Under the pieces are notes generated by a model. The model was given only the letters and a program-made list of their open reading frames with translations, had not been told where the DNA came from and ran no database searches. From Adineta ricciae (lineage: Eukaryota > Rotifera > Eurotatoria > Adinetida > Adinetidae), in the NCBI GenBank assembly GCA_905250025.1, contig CAJNOJ010000120.1, positions 124,001-188,000 on the forward strand: 64,000 nt of DNA. Direction: 5' to 3'. Shown here piece after piece: positions 12,766 to 24,846 of the stretch (position 1 is the stretch's first letter; each line of letters begins with the position of its first letter). The position numbers were made by a program, and so were the translations under genes.

Positions 12766-15700
12766 ATGACTTCTGTGGTGGAGTCTTCTACCACAATAGA
12801 TGATGAATCAACGTCGACTACATTAAAACGACGTCGATCATCAACTACAATTCCAAATGAGACAGACACGGACGAAATGCCGTTTAAACGCGTTCGTTCT
12901 TCATCTTCTTCTACTAATCAGTTACCATCCGATACAAATACCCTTCCATCCATGTTCACATGTCTTAATAACATAGTTCAATGTCATCGTAATCTAGTTC
13001 GCGACTATGTAAATTTACAAATGTGTGATCGTCCTGATTTATCATTAGATGAACAACGTTTTATTCAAGCTGAAGAAGATCTTATTGAGAAAGTTGAAAA
13101 GAATCTCCATGATATTAATCATGTACCATCGACGCCACCTTCACGAAACGGTAAACGTCAACGATACCAATCGATGAATTCCACAAGTCAATCTGTTGAT
13201 CGTGTTAAACATGAAACACTTATCTTAAAGCGAATAGATGAATTAAAAGCTGATGGTAAATGGACGAATCAACGTTTAGCGAAATGTTTAGAGCCAAACA
13301 AACGTAAAACACATTGGGATTACCTGCTCGATGAAATGCGTTGGTTAGCTGAAGATTTCGAACTAGAGAAACGTTGGAAACAAGCAATGGCAAAGAAGCT
13401 TTCTCTAGCGGTTCTCAAATATTTTCGCGATAAACAAAACCTTGAACAGCAACAACAACACGACGAAATCAAACATTTACGTAAACATGCACAATTTGCA
13501 TGCCGAGAAGTAATGCATTTCTGGAAAAATATCCATAACATCGCTGAATATAAAGCAATAACACGTACACAACAACTAAGGAAATATCAGTTAGATTTAC
13601 CTTTGAATATCAGTGTCGATCAACCAGAGAAATATTCTGATTGGCTGGTACAATCATTGAGAAATTCGGCTGTGCCACATTTAAACAATGAAATCGACAT
13701 GGATGAAGAGACCGATGATGAAGAAACTATTGAACGTGAGGAACAAAACGAACCAGATGAATATGATTTGAATGAATTACAAGAATTAAAAGATGGTCAA
13801 GAAGAATCGCTTGACACTCTATTGAAACGTCACTATGGAATTGATCTATTAGATTCATCAATGGAAAATGCAGACAATAATTTCGATGATGGTCAATTGT
13901 GTGAAGTACTTGATGATGAACTCGACGAACAAGATCCTCCATCAAATCAAGAACCAATTACAACCGAGAAACAAGTGGAAGATCTTGCATCAGCAGCTCA
14001 ATCATTACAACCAACAGGTCTCACACTCCAGACAACTTCAGTTAACATACCGGTGCCTTTTCTGCTTAAACATTCATTGAGAGATTATCAACATGTGGGT
14101 TTCGATTGGCTAGTTACATTCTATGAACATAAACTCAATTGTATATTAGCTGATGAAATGGGTTTAGGTAAAACAATTCAAACCATTGCCTTGCTTGCAC
14201 ATTTAGCGTGTAAAAAAGGCGTTTGGGGTCCACATTTAATCGTTGTTCCAACGAATGTTATGCTTAATTGGGAATTAGAATTGAAGAAATGGTCTCCTGC
14301 ATTTAAAATTTTGACTTATCATGGTTTCATAGAAGAGTGTCAAGAATGGACAAATGTGAATGCATTTCATATTTGTATTACATCATATAAACTTCTTCTG
14401 CAAGATACAAAACTTTTTCAACGAAAACAATGGAAATATCTCATTCTAGACGAAGCACAAAATATTAAAAATTTTCAATCACCACGATGGCAAACATTGT
14501 TAAACATTCATTCCCAACGTCGATTATTATTGACTGGCACACCCTTACCAAATTCATTAGTAGAGTTGTGGTCGCTGATGCATTTTCTAATACCAAATTT
14601 ACTTGCATCACATGAAGATTTTCGTGAATGGTTTCCAGATTCGTCAACAGAAACGGATGATTCAATAATAAAGCGTTTGCACAAGACTTTAAGTGCGTTT
14701 GTTTTACGTCGTTCGACAAATGATGTGGAAAAACAACTGCCGAATAAGCATGAACATATTCTAATGTGCCGTTTATCGGAAAGACAAAGAGAATTATATG
14801 AAAATTTCATTCAATGTCAGTCAACACGTGATACTATTCAACAGGGGTCTTATGTGTCTATGATGAATATACTTATGCAATTAAGGAAAGTTTGTAATCA
14901 TCCAGATCTATTTGAACCAAGACCAATCATTTCACCATTTGTATTTCAAAAGCATTCGATTACATGTGATGTACCAACATTAGTTACTGACCTTCGATTC
15001 AAAAATCCATATTTAGCCTTGAATTCTTCGCGTAATGATGCATTCTTTAGTTATCGAATTCAGTTTGCTTTACAAGCAACTAGAGAGATGATTATGAACG
15101 CGATCAACCACTTGAATACGGATGATATGGATGATGATCATCATCTTCCGCGAATCCAATTAACAACAGATATTATCGAACGATATAGAGATGGATCAGC
15201 ATGGTTTCAGACCAATGGGAAGCTAAGAAATCTTCGCACTCGTTCCAGGATGAAACCAAGACTGTTAATTGAAAGGCAATTTCCATCGGATGAAATATAC
15301 GATGAGATTTGTAAACAACGTGAAGAAGAACGTTTGACTCGTTATGAATTCTTATGTGAAATTAATGCAGAACGATGTCAAAATTGTCCATTATATGGTT
15401 CTGATCTTCTTCAACAAATTGAATCAGTCATGCATCCATGCTATTCCTCAAATCGAACGATATTCAATGGTTATGCATTATGTCAACATGTTCATCAAAG
15501 TTTAACAACGATAAAAGATTATATGTCAATGACAAATGCACTTCGAGCATTAATTAAACCGAATCGAGATAGGTTAGATGAATTGAAAGATATACTCGAT
15601 CGATTTATCCTGTGCACAGCACGTGTATTAGCTTTTCCCGTTGAGTTGTCTCGACTGAATGGAATTTCTCAAACAACAAAAGCGACGACTGAAAAACCTT

Positions 15701-18657
15701 TAATTGAAGTTCTATCTTCGATTGATTTCGATGTTCTCTCATCAATGAACGATATACAACAAAATATGCTACTACAATTTCCTGAACGACAATTGATTGA
15801 ATATGATTGTGGAAAATTACAAACACTTCATCAGTTACTTTCTGATTTCAAACAAAACGAACATCGTTGTTTAATTTTTACTCAAATGACCAAAATGCTC
15901 GATATTCTCGAAAGATTTTTGAACTACCATGCTTATACATACGTACGACTAGATGGAACAATGCCTGTCCTACAAAGACAATTATTGATAGAACGATTCA
16001 ATAGTGATAACAAGATCTTCGTTTGCATTCTATCGACACGTGCAGGAGGGATTGATGGGAATTTAACCGGTGCTGATACAGTTATTTTTTATGATTCGGA
16101 TTGGAATCCAATAATGAACGCCCAAGCACAAAATCGATGTCATCGAATTCGACAGGTGAAAGACGTCCATATTTATCGGTAAGGATCTTCGTTTTATATG
16201 AAATACTTTGAATATCTAAATTATCTATTCTATAGACTCATCAGTGAAAACACAGTGGAAGAAAATATCTTGCAAAATGCCAATCAAAAACATTTACTCG
16301 GTGATATCACTGTCGATGATCGTAGTTTCGATATCAGTTATTTTCAAAAGGTATGAATTAGTCGTATTTTACATCAATGTGATTTACTGTTTTTCTTCTT
16401 GATATACTAGAATCATATTCGTCAATTATTCGGTCAATCAGTTGACGCTAATCGATCGTTGAGCACAACTGACGAAGATCTAACTGCGACACAATTTCAA
16501 GAAGCTATTGCTTCAGTCGAAGATGAATCAGATCGTCAAGCTGCTGATGAATTAATCAATGAAATGATAAACAATATGCATGAATTCAATGAAGGAGAAA
16601 CAAATGAAGAACAAATAACTGACAAACAACATCAACGACAAATGGACGAAGTTGAAGAAGAATTACAAACACTTGATGATCAGGTATAAATCTATCGATA
16701 TTCTGTTCAATTGAACCGAAAAAATGCTTTCCTTTTGCCATATTCTAGCTTCGACCGATTGAACGATATGTGTTACGTTGTTTGGAAACCAATCGTGACG
16801 AATATGATTTGACACAAATGAATTTTAATAGCCATGTAATCCGTTGTATTCAACTGCTCATTGTAATCTAGAGTTTTATTCATACTTCTAGTTTGATACA
16901 GATCAAATTCGAAAAGATTGGCATTCATCACGTTTGAAAGCATTGAAAGAAGAAGAAGACAAACAACTTGAACAAGCAGATGATGAAAAGATGTATACAT
17001 ATGCACGGGACAACGAAAGAAAGGTGAAATATAAATATACATATACGTATACAAAGATAGTTTGGTAGAGAATAAAGATCTACAGTTAGACTTCTGGAAG
17101 AAACAATAATTAAAACACCAAATGACAAATAACTAATTTGTTTTTCCTTTGTTTAGATTTGGGTTACGGAAGATGGACAGATGTTTGAGGTTTGTATAAC
17201 TACATTTCGAACGAGTGTTTGAATAGTCGCGTTTTATTAGATATGGTGTGGTATTATAATGAAGTATTCAGCAGATGAAGATCAGGAATTCTACAATGAT
17301 GATGAGCTTGATATTGGTTATGAACATGAAGCAATGCTTATCGAATCAGAAGAATACGTTCGGTTCCCATTACCAAAAGGTAAAAGTAGAATACTATCAG
17401 ATCAGGGTTTTTTTATAGTATCTCTTTTAGCACTTGCTAATGCAACGAATGTGTCCAAAATGGATACGAATATTCTTGTGCCACGTTCGCTGTTCGATCG
17501 ATCGAATTTACTGCTCAATACTCAGTCATCCTCGTTATCAACAAATACATTAAACAAACCAAAACAAACACCAACAAATAATAAAATCTTTCCAGCAAAT
17601 GTTACCACTCCAACAACACCACCACAAGCAAATACCAAAGCTCGTCAATTGTATGTTAACAATGGTACAACCACAACTCCACTGCCGAATACTTCGAATT
17701 CGAACGTGATTGTTTCGGCATCAGCATCAAATACGCCGCGACCTGTCAAACTAGAAGAAATCCTTTCAAAAGATAACCTTCAAGGTTTATTAGAAATCGA
17801 CAACAGCGATTGGCTCATATCCGAAGATTACAAAGTTTTGGACACCATTCAAAATATTCAGCAATTACCACTATCATCCATGTCATTCTCGAGTACCGCC
17901 AATGCTAACAAACCACAATCGATGTCGTCCAACACATCTTTATCGTCATCACCATTATTACCATCAACACTGCCATCGTCGTCAGCATCCTCATCAATGG
18001 TAAATAATACCACAAATGCACTGACGCAGAATTGGGATTTTATTTCTGATAACGTGAATCGTTATTCGCGTGTGTTACGTACGCCCAAACAATGTAAACA
18101 CCGTTTTGAACAAGTTATCGGTCCACGAGAAGAAGGTCGGGTCGTGTACGATCTCATCAAAAAGAAGAAACATGTCATAAAAGGATCTGTCAAAGTAAGA
18201 TCAGTGCTAAGAAAAAAGAACCTATTTTCTACTCTATATATTTGAATTTGAAGATGTCAGATGATAACTGGCAAATGTTACGTACAAATCAACTATTTGT
18301 TCATGATAATTGCCAGAAATTAGTCCAAATCTATCATCAAAAGTTCGAAAGTATTTCTCAATTTGATCAGCAGCTATCATCATTAGTCTATTTAAATAAA
18401 TTTAAACAAATTCAAGCTGCTCAAGTTGCACATCATCATATGCGAGGCTTGAAACCGAGCTCACTGTTGCAAGAGAACAGTAAGTGACTCTTTGTTCGGA
18501 GAAGATGTTTTGAATTGTGTGTGATTCAGATATCAATATCGATCTTCCATTGGCACCTGGTGACGTTTCATATCAACGGTCAGAACGGGAGAAAGAATTA
18601 AAACAACAGCAACAACAACAACAACAGCAACAGCAACAACAACAACAACAACAGCAG

Positions 18658-18737
<80 letters not shown>

Positions 18738-21130
18738 GCAACAACAGCAACAACAACAACAGATCACTCAGCTTATTACTGGCACTGTTCCTGCACAACA
18801 ACAGATACCCACTACACCCACTAGTATTGAAACTATCAAACAGCAACAGCTTTCATCTGCGAGTGCCGTATTGACACCAGCAATGAATTCTCGAGTAAGT
18901 CAATTTCTTTTTGTTCTTTCCCGCTCAGCAATACTCTATTTAGATCCGTCCATCACTATCACAAAATACTCCTACATCAGTCAATGCATCACCTTCAACA
19001 CCTTTATCGCTCATTCAAACATCATCTCCATCCAATCCACCTACAATTCAACGAACTGTTTCAAATAATATCATTGTTGCTACTAACGACCATCATAGTA
19101 TCACTTCAACTCGTTCGCAAAGCGCCACTTTACCACCTCGATCGAGTGTACGTACTAGAAACTCATTCTTTCCACAGGTAAAATACGTCTGGTTTTCTAA
19201 CTTTGTAGCTTCCATCTTCTACGGCCATCAATTCCACGTCTTCATCATCGCAATCATTGATCCCGACTACTACTACTATTGTTGGTCAAAGGCCAATGCA
19301 AGTTTTACCATCCAATAATTTGCCTACAAATGAAGTAACTACATCACAGCAGAAACAAACTGGAACTGGTATGAGTAGATTTGCGTTTTACGTCTCGACG
19401 GACTATGTTTTTTCCGTAGTTCAAATTTCTGTGAATGATTACCGCAATGTCCGTGGTGTTTCACAACAACACCAGCAACAGCAGCAAACAGGTGTCAATG
19501 CAACGCCAACTACGAATCTTCAAGTTCGTGCACCAAATAGTTTTACACGAAATCAAACTCAAGTATGTGAAAACTCAACTATTTCTAAAAGAAAATCACC
19601 CTGTTTACAATACAATCGTTTCCACTTTAGACACCTATGCTAACTGCTCTCGAAGGCCGTTCTCAAACTCTATCGTCTCCAAAATCTCAACCGACACAAC
19701 CACAACAGCGACCACCGTCAACCACGCCACGTCCACAATCTATCACACAATCTCAGATTGACTACCCTGTTCAACAACAAGTTAAACCTCTCACATCGTC
19801 AACTGTAATTCTAATTGGAAAAACTGTTATAGCCTATTCTATCTATTCACATTCTAGTCTCAATCAACTCTTCCGATTGCTGTTGTTCGTCCAGCGCAAC
19901 ATCCGCCGACATCAAATACTCCACCAGTGTCAAATTCTCCAACATCACCTTCGAACCTTCCTTCTGTCAATATCACTCTACCTTCAACAAGTAAGTCGAG
20001 TTAGTTATTGACAAATGTCATTGTCCTCATTTGTTTCTACATAGACAAATTAGCTACATCAGTAAATACAACAGGAGGCGCAACAACTATAACAAATAAT
20101 TCTCCTCAACAACTACGTACGACAACAACAACGTTTCTACCTAATAAACAACAACCTACATCCCAAACTCAAACAATTCCAACACAAATTCGACAGTTAA
20201 TTACAAATACGGCTAACAACCCTCTGCAAACACAATCGACAACGAATGCGCAACGATTAACAGAAGCTGCACAGCGTTCACCAACGAATGTAAGTATCGA
20301 AAAGCTGCTTTTTGAATATCTCATTGTTTTTCTTCTAGTTTCAACAATTACTTACATCACGCGCAGCCGCTCTATCCGGTCAAGTCCGTAATGTGCGTAT
20401 CGTAACATTTAACGCTGGAACCACCCCAACGACAGGCATTGGTGATACAACATCGACAACAACAATAAATCCATCCCAAACAACTTTGCAACCAACAAAT
20501 ATTACTTATAGTCGCGCAAATTCAACTTCTACATTAATACCACGTTCAACAATTAATATCGAACAAGACATTTCACCTCATATAGCAGCACAAATACAAC
20601 GTCTTAAATCATTCGAAGTTACAACTACAGATGCTAATGATCCAACCCAAGCTCCACGTGCAGTACTTGTTCCAGCACGAACAATATCTGGTGCATCAAC
20701 ACCGTCGACAACAACTGTAGGTCCAACGGCCAAGATCAAATCTACATCGTTAATTGACCCAGCAGCGCTCGGCTTGACAGGTAAAACCTCTCAAGCTAAT
20801 TTTGTTCTTCAATTACCATCAATAACAACCTCACCGGGTGGAGATGATCAAGCAACAACAAATGCATCTGGATTATTTCGACAAAGTCTGATGCAACAGT
20901 TAAATTTAAGACCATCAAATATAAATCAACGCGCTCAGTCGCCAACAACAATTTCCAGCGCGACAAATTCAATGACTTTGAATCGATTAGTTCCCCAATT
21001 TCATATTCGTACCACAGCTGCGCTCAGTTCTTCACCTACAACAACACAACTGTCAGCTGGGCAAGTTATGAACGAACAAATAGCGTCATCATCCCCTCCA
21101 CCTGCCTCGTCTTCATCTTCTACGACTTGA
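12766..21130 (+). CDS. EP400: EP400/Domino-family SWR1-type SNF2 chromatin remodelling ATPase
   Basis: A very large first exon (12766-16178) is followed by many short-intron exons (16236-16350, 16411-16683, 16749-16835, 16892-17023, 17157-17189, 17241-17379, 17431-18194, 18254-18479, 18530-about 18893, and more to the stop at 21130), roughly 2,400 residues. The HSA domain is near residues 175-200 (HWDYLLDEMRWLAEDFELEKRW). Walker A is DEMGLGKT near 462 and the DEAQ box near 561, then a long insertion splitting the ATPase, as in SWR1/INO80 enzymes, and the C-lobe with RLDGTMPVLQRQ near 1061. A SANT domain (NWDFISDNVNRYSR..RTPKQCKHRFE) and an EP400-like INIDLPLAPGDV segment follow, then polyglutamine and a T/N/Q/S-rich tail. 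Family role: nuclear ATPase that exchanges H2A.Z within a TIP60/SWR-type complex. Odd points: motif V reads TRAGGIDGNLTGAD and motif VI QNRCHRIRQ. An acceptor-like TTTTTAG abuts the ATG. Confidence 0.92.
18601..18762 (+). repeat. CAA/CAG tract encoding about 54 glutamines
   Basis: A nearly uninterrupted run of CAA and CAG codons inside the EP400-like gene, immediately after EREKELK and before ITQLITGTV. CAA and CAG are mixed, so it is an imperfect trinucleotide array. EP400 orthologues often carry glutamine-rich tails. The opposite strand gives spurious polycysteine and polyleucine frames, which are not genes. Confidence 0.95.
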
Positions 21131-21180
21131 TAATTGTTTTCTTTCTGTCTTTTTTTTCTATATCTTCGATGTACAGTTAG

Positions 21181-21480
21181 TCAGCTTGACCGTTTATTTT
21201 TTTTTCTAGTCGAAACCAGAAACAGAAAACTTATTTTTTATTGTGCACGCTAGAGAACGTGTTCTTCCCCGAAGATCTTTTCATATTGGCTTAAAGTATT
21301 TGTAGAATTCGGTCTTGAAACTGATATTTTTATATTATCTCGCCCGAATTTGTTATATGCATATACATTACCTTATCTGAGGATAGAAATGCNTCAGCTT
21401 GACCGTTTATTTTTTTTTCTAGTCGAAACCAGAAACAGAAAACTTATTTTTTATTGTGCACGCTAGAGAACGTGTTCTTC
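21181..21480. repeat. 87-base direct repeat flanking a 125-base inverted copy, with one undetermined base
   Basis: Bases 21181-21267 recur exactly at 21394-21480. Between them, 21268-21392 is the exact reverse complement of 21774-21898, which belongs to an exon/intron junction of the NOC4L-like gene. Position 21393, exactly at the joint, is an n. Perfect identity in both the direct and inverted copies, plus an n at the breakpoint, points to an assembly joint (contig end placed in both orientations) rather than an old duplication. A real inverted duplication cannot be excluded by reading alone. Confidence 0.9.
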
Positions 21481-21668
21481 ATCTTTATATACATGTGTAC
21501 TTATATATATATATTATTGCAAAGAAATTCAAGAAGAAAGAAAAAGATCTTCTCAGGGATATATATGTATGCGTTCTCATTTGTTCGTTTTTTCCCAAGA
21601 AGATCGACAAATAAACGAAAACTCCAATAATTCATGTTTTTTTTCTCTTTGATTATTATTAGATTAAT

Positions 21669-22873
21669 ATGAAAGACGACAAATTAATTGAATATTTGTT
21701 TCCATCGAAGAAGAAAAGAAAATCAACAAGTGAAAGTTTAGAAGATAAGCAAAAATATGACGCACGTCTATTGGCATTTCTATCCTCAGATAAGGTAATG
21801 TATATGCATATAACAAATTCGGGCGAGATAATATAAAAATATCAGTTTCAAGACCGAATTCTACAAATACTTTAAGCCAATATGAAAAGATCTTCGGGGA
21901 AAAAAGCTATCCACACCCTTTAAAGTACATTCTCACTAATTTTAGTTGGATGCAACGTTGTACCGTCGGATTCTATTACAAATGCCTACAAAAATAATTC
22001 CACGCATGGCCAATCCATTACTTCTAGCCGATTTCTTGACAAGTTCATATGAGACACAAAACAATGCATCAAAAATTCTTGCACTACATGGTCTTTATGT
22101 ATTATTGACCCAATATAATCTGGAATATCCATTCTTCTTTGGTAAACTCTATGCATTATTAACTGTGGATTTGTTCAGTGCGAAATATAAAGCGAGATTT
22201 TTCTATTTACTCGATATATTTCTTCAATCCTCGTATGTTTACCTTTGTTTTCATAGAAAATAAGTTTGTTGAAATATTCTATTTAGACATTTGCCAGCAA
22301 ATTTAGTAGCTAGTTTTGCTAAACGTCTTGCTCGATTAGCTTTATTGATTCCACAACATGATCAATGTTTAATCATAACATTTATTTACAATTTAATTGT
22401 TCGACATCCGACCATTCGAGTCATGATCGATCGACAATCGACTTCACCAGTCAAAGATGACACGTATTCACCCGAAGAACGAGATCCAAACAAATCAAAT
22501 GCCATCGATAGTTCATTATGGGAAATCGAAGTAAAATCATAAAACTATCACCGATCATCTTTGAAAATCTATCAAAATTTCTAGTCATTAACTCATCACC
22601 ATCATCCCGATGTGGCTACTTGTGCTCTTGCATTGATGTCTCTACGAAAAACGAATCATGAACGAGAGATTCATCCGTTGTTAGAAATCGATTACGATGA
22701 AGTTTGTCTTTTGATAACTTATTTGTTGTTTCTTCACGTTCTTTTCTATTTAGATGTTTGAACATGATTGTAATCGATCAAATCGGTCTCGCAAGAAAAA
22801 AAATAAAATAAAAACAACACCTACTACCGATTGTCCGATCAATTATAATACAGCGATTAGCTTATTTGATTGA
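21669..22873 (+). CDS. NOC4L: NOC4L, C-terminal half (5' part missing)
   Basis: Exons 21669-21794, 21946-22232, 22287-22530, 22585-22701 and 22754-22873 sum to 894 nt (297 residues, frame exact). The sequence matches the NOC4/CBF domain of the ribosome-biogenesis factor NOC4: LLLADFLTSSYE, LALHGLYVLLTQYNLEYP, KYKARFFYLLDIFLQSSHLPANLVASFAKRLARLAL, IYNLIVRHP and ALDSSLWE-like IDSSLWEIE. In yeast and animals NOC4 works with NOP14 in 40S subunit assembly in the nucleolus. The family is about 500-550 residues, so roughly the first 220-250 are absent. No N-terminal exons are visible between the EP400 stop and 21669, where the repeat/n anomaly lies. ATG 21669 may be an internal methionine. The likely explanation is lost sequence at an assembly joint; a truncated pseudogene is the alternative. 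Confidence 0.88.
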
Positions 22874-23066
22874 TAATAACGTCGTTGTTTTTCTTTTTAT
22901 TGCAAAAAAGAATAAAGATAAAAACATTCTCTCAAAACGAAGCACCTTGCATTGCACGGAATGAATGTTTAATAAAAAGAACAAAAAACAAATGAGGTAG
23001 CGTATTAGTTCAGATCTGACAGTTAATCGAAGCAAGAAAAAAAGCAAGAACGCAGAAGTTTTAACT

Positions 23067-24350
23067 TTAAGGTTTCGGACGTCGATGTATCTGCATAAAC
23101 TTGGCTTTCTTTGTAACGGGCTTTTGAGGATTTCCGAACAATTTATAGTATTCCAATAATAGTTCTTTCCAGTAAAGTTCGACATTTTGCATTGTGAGTG
23201 CATTCCAGATAAAATCGCGTCCTTGTCGGGCAATCTTTGCAACCAAACGGTCATTGCTTTGTGCGAATAATAGAATATCTTTGACTTCATGTAAATCAGT
23301 CGAAATTGGAATGTAATGATACCATGGTTCAAGACGATCATAGAAGAATTCAATCCAATCAGATCCAACATGTAAAACAAGTGAACCACATAAAAACAAA
23401 TGGCGTAAACGAAACGATGCAGCTACACCACGAAAATTGAATAAATATTTAAACTGACAGAAGTCTTCATGTTTTAATTCACTCGCTGGTGGGTAACCTA
23501 ATGTGTCTTCGTCCGACTTCCACGCTTGGTTTTTTGTATACTGTGCATCGAGTAAGTCAGGACTGCTGCGAGATAATAAAATAAGCGGGTCACGTTCCGG
23601 CGATGTTCGTGAGCCACGAAAGAAGCCACGGGATTCTTTTTTCGACCATGGGTAAGTTTGGCGAGCTTTGTTCAGCGTTTGTCTCATAACGTCCCATCGA
23701 CCGATACCTGTTGGATAGACACTACCCAATGCTGGCCCGCCATCCCAGAATGCCCAAGCTGGATAGAGAATATCTGTATCACGAGAATCTAATGATTTGC
23801 TGAATGATAAGATTGGGATAGTGGGTTGATTTTGTGGCCAATCGTAAGTATTCAATAAAAATTCCATATCGGGTAAGGAATCGATGATGTTGAGAAGAAA
23901 GTGTTCGATGCCATGATTTCGTGCTGGAAAAATCAATTGATCTTCAGTTTGACGGTATAAACGATGATTGATGATCTGATAGAGCGTAAGACGATGAGCA
24001 TGTGCAGTAGCTTCGCTTACAGTTAGCTGTCGTCGTATGCCATCAATCGATTGATTTTTCCAGTAGGAAAAGTCTCGGTCGATTTGTTGATGAAATACTG
24101 TCAGATTTGGATCGTCTGTTCGATTCAAATGATCTTTTTCGGCTTGCTCAATCAACTTAATATATTTCTCCCATTGTACATCCGTGGGCGATAACAATGG
24201 CTGGTTTTCATCACGAAAATACTTCGTTTTCTCATGATTAACATCGCCTGATTCATACTCAGGTGAAGTATCTATTTTTGCACATAAGAAGAGATAAATG
24301 ATAATAATAAGATGCACACCGTGAAATGACATTCTTTTATTCACAAGCAA
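23067..24350 (-). CDS. POGLUT1: POGLUT1 (Rumi) protein O-glucosyltransferase, GT90 family
   Basis: A single-exon ORF of 427 residues. A second in-frame ATG (MSFHGVHL) gives a cleaner signal peptide (LIIIIYLFLCAKI). The CAP10/GT90 domain is very well conserved: TYDWPQ with the likely catalytic aspartate, ILYPAWAFWDGGPA, YPTGIGRWD, RGSRTSPERDPLILLSRSSP, YTKNQAWKSDEDTLG, then KYLFNFRGVAASFRLRHLFL and CGSLVLHVGSDWIEFFYD. The known role of the family is transfer of glucose from UDP-glucose to serine in EGF repeats (C-x-S-x-P/A-C) of Notch and similar proteins in the ER. Vertebrate and fly enzymes end in a KTEL/KDEL-like ER-retention signal. This one ends in HRRPKP with no such signal. It is intronless in an intron-rich neighbourhood, and head to head with the bZIP gene. 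Confidence 0.95.
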   Translation of the reverse strand: MLVNKRMSFHGVHLIIIIYLFLCAKIDTSPEYESGDVNHEKTKYFRDENQPLLSPTDVQWEKYIKLIEQAEKDHLNRTDDPNLTVFHQQIDRDFSYWKNQSIDGIRRQLTVSEATAHAHRLTLYQIINHRLYRQTEDQLIFPARNHGIEHFLLNIIDSLPDMEFLLNTYDWPQNQPTIPILSFSKSLDSRDTDILYPAWAFWDGGPALGSVYPTGIGRWDVMRQTLNKARQTYPWSKKESRGFFRGSRTSPERDPLILLSRSSPDLLDAQYTKNQAWKSDEDTLGYPPASELKHEDFCQFKYLFNFRGVAASFRLRHLFLCGSLVLHVGSDWIEFFYDRLEPWYHYIPISTDLHEVKDILLFAQSNDRLVAKIARQGRDFIWNALTMQNVELYWKELLLEYYKLFGNPQKPVTKKAKFMQIHRRPKP

Positions 24351-24846
24351 GCTATTCGAATGAGTATTTTTTTATTCGTTCTTCGTCTTGTAACTGCGTC
24401 GTATAAATAAGAGATTAATAAATCATTAAAGCGACATCTATCGAAAAACAAATGTTGTTGTTGTGTTTTTTTTCTTTTTTATTAAAGTCTATTTTTGCTG
24501 ACTGAAAAGTAAAATAAGATTCTTTTTTTGGTCGAGAAAATTGATTTGATTATCTTTGAAAGAAAATCATTCGCATTTGAAGATTGATTGTTTTTTTTTT
24601 GGGATTTTTTATTCTGTCTTTATGTTGTTTTTGTATCTGAATATATTTGTTTATTTGTTTATGAAAAAATTCCAAGATAAAATGCATTAAGTCACCATAC
24701 GATCTATCTCTGCTATCTGCATCGTTTTTACGCAAACAATCTACGATTTCTCTCCTGTTGTTTTCTTTCTTCTCGATTTCACACATAATATATTCGTTTT
24801 AGATTTGTTTTTTTTTTATTATTTAATTTTGTAAATTGAATTTTCA
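24351..24846. promoter_or_regulatory. Divergent spacer between POGLUT1 and the bZIP gene
   Basis: About 500 AT-rich bases with T and A runs separate the two divergent starts. It must contain both promoters and the bZIP 5' leader, including an acceptor-like TTTTAG at about 24803. A minus-strand ORF (24550-24786) is low-complexity lysine/glutamine-rich and I do not believe it. No specific element recognised. Confidence 0.35.

Noticed and set aside
12766-16182. Possibility that the SNF2 ORF is a complete single-exon gene of SRCAP or INO80 type
   Set aside because: Downstream exons continue in frame with EP400-specific SANT and PLAPGDV segments.
18573-18846. Long minus-strand polycysteine and polyleucine ORFs
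   Set aside because: They are the reverse frames of the CAA/CAG polyglutamine tract in the EP400-like gene.
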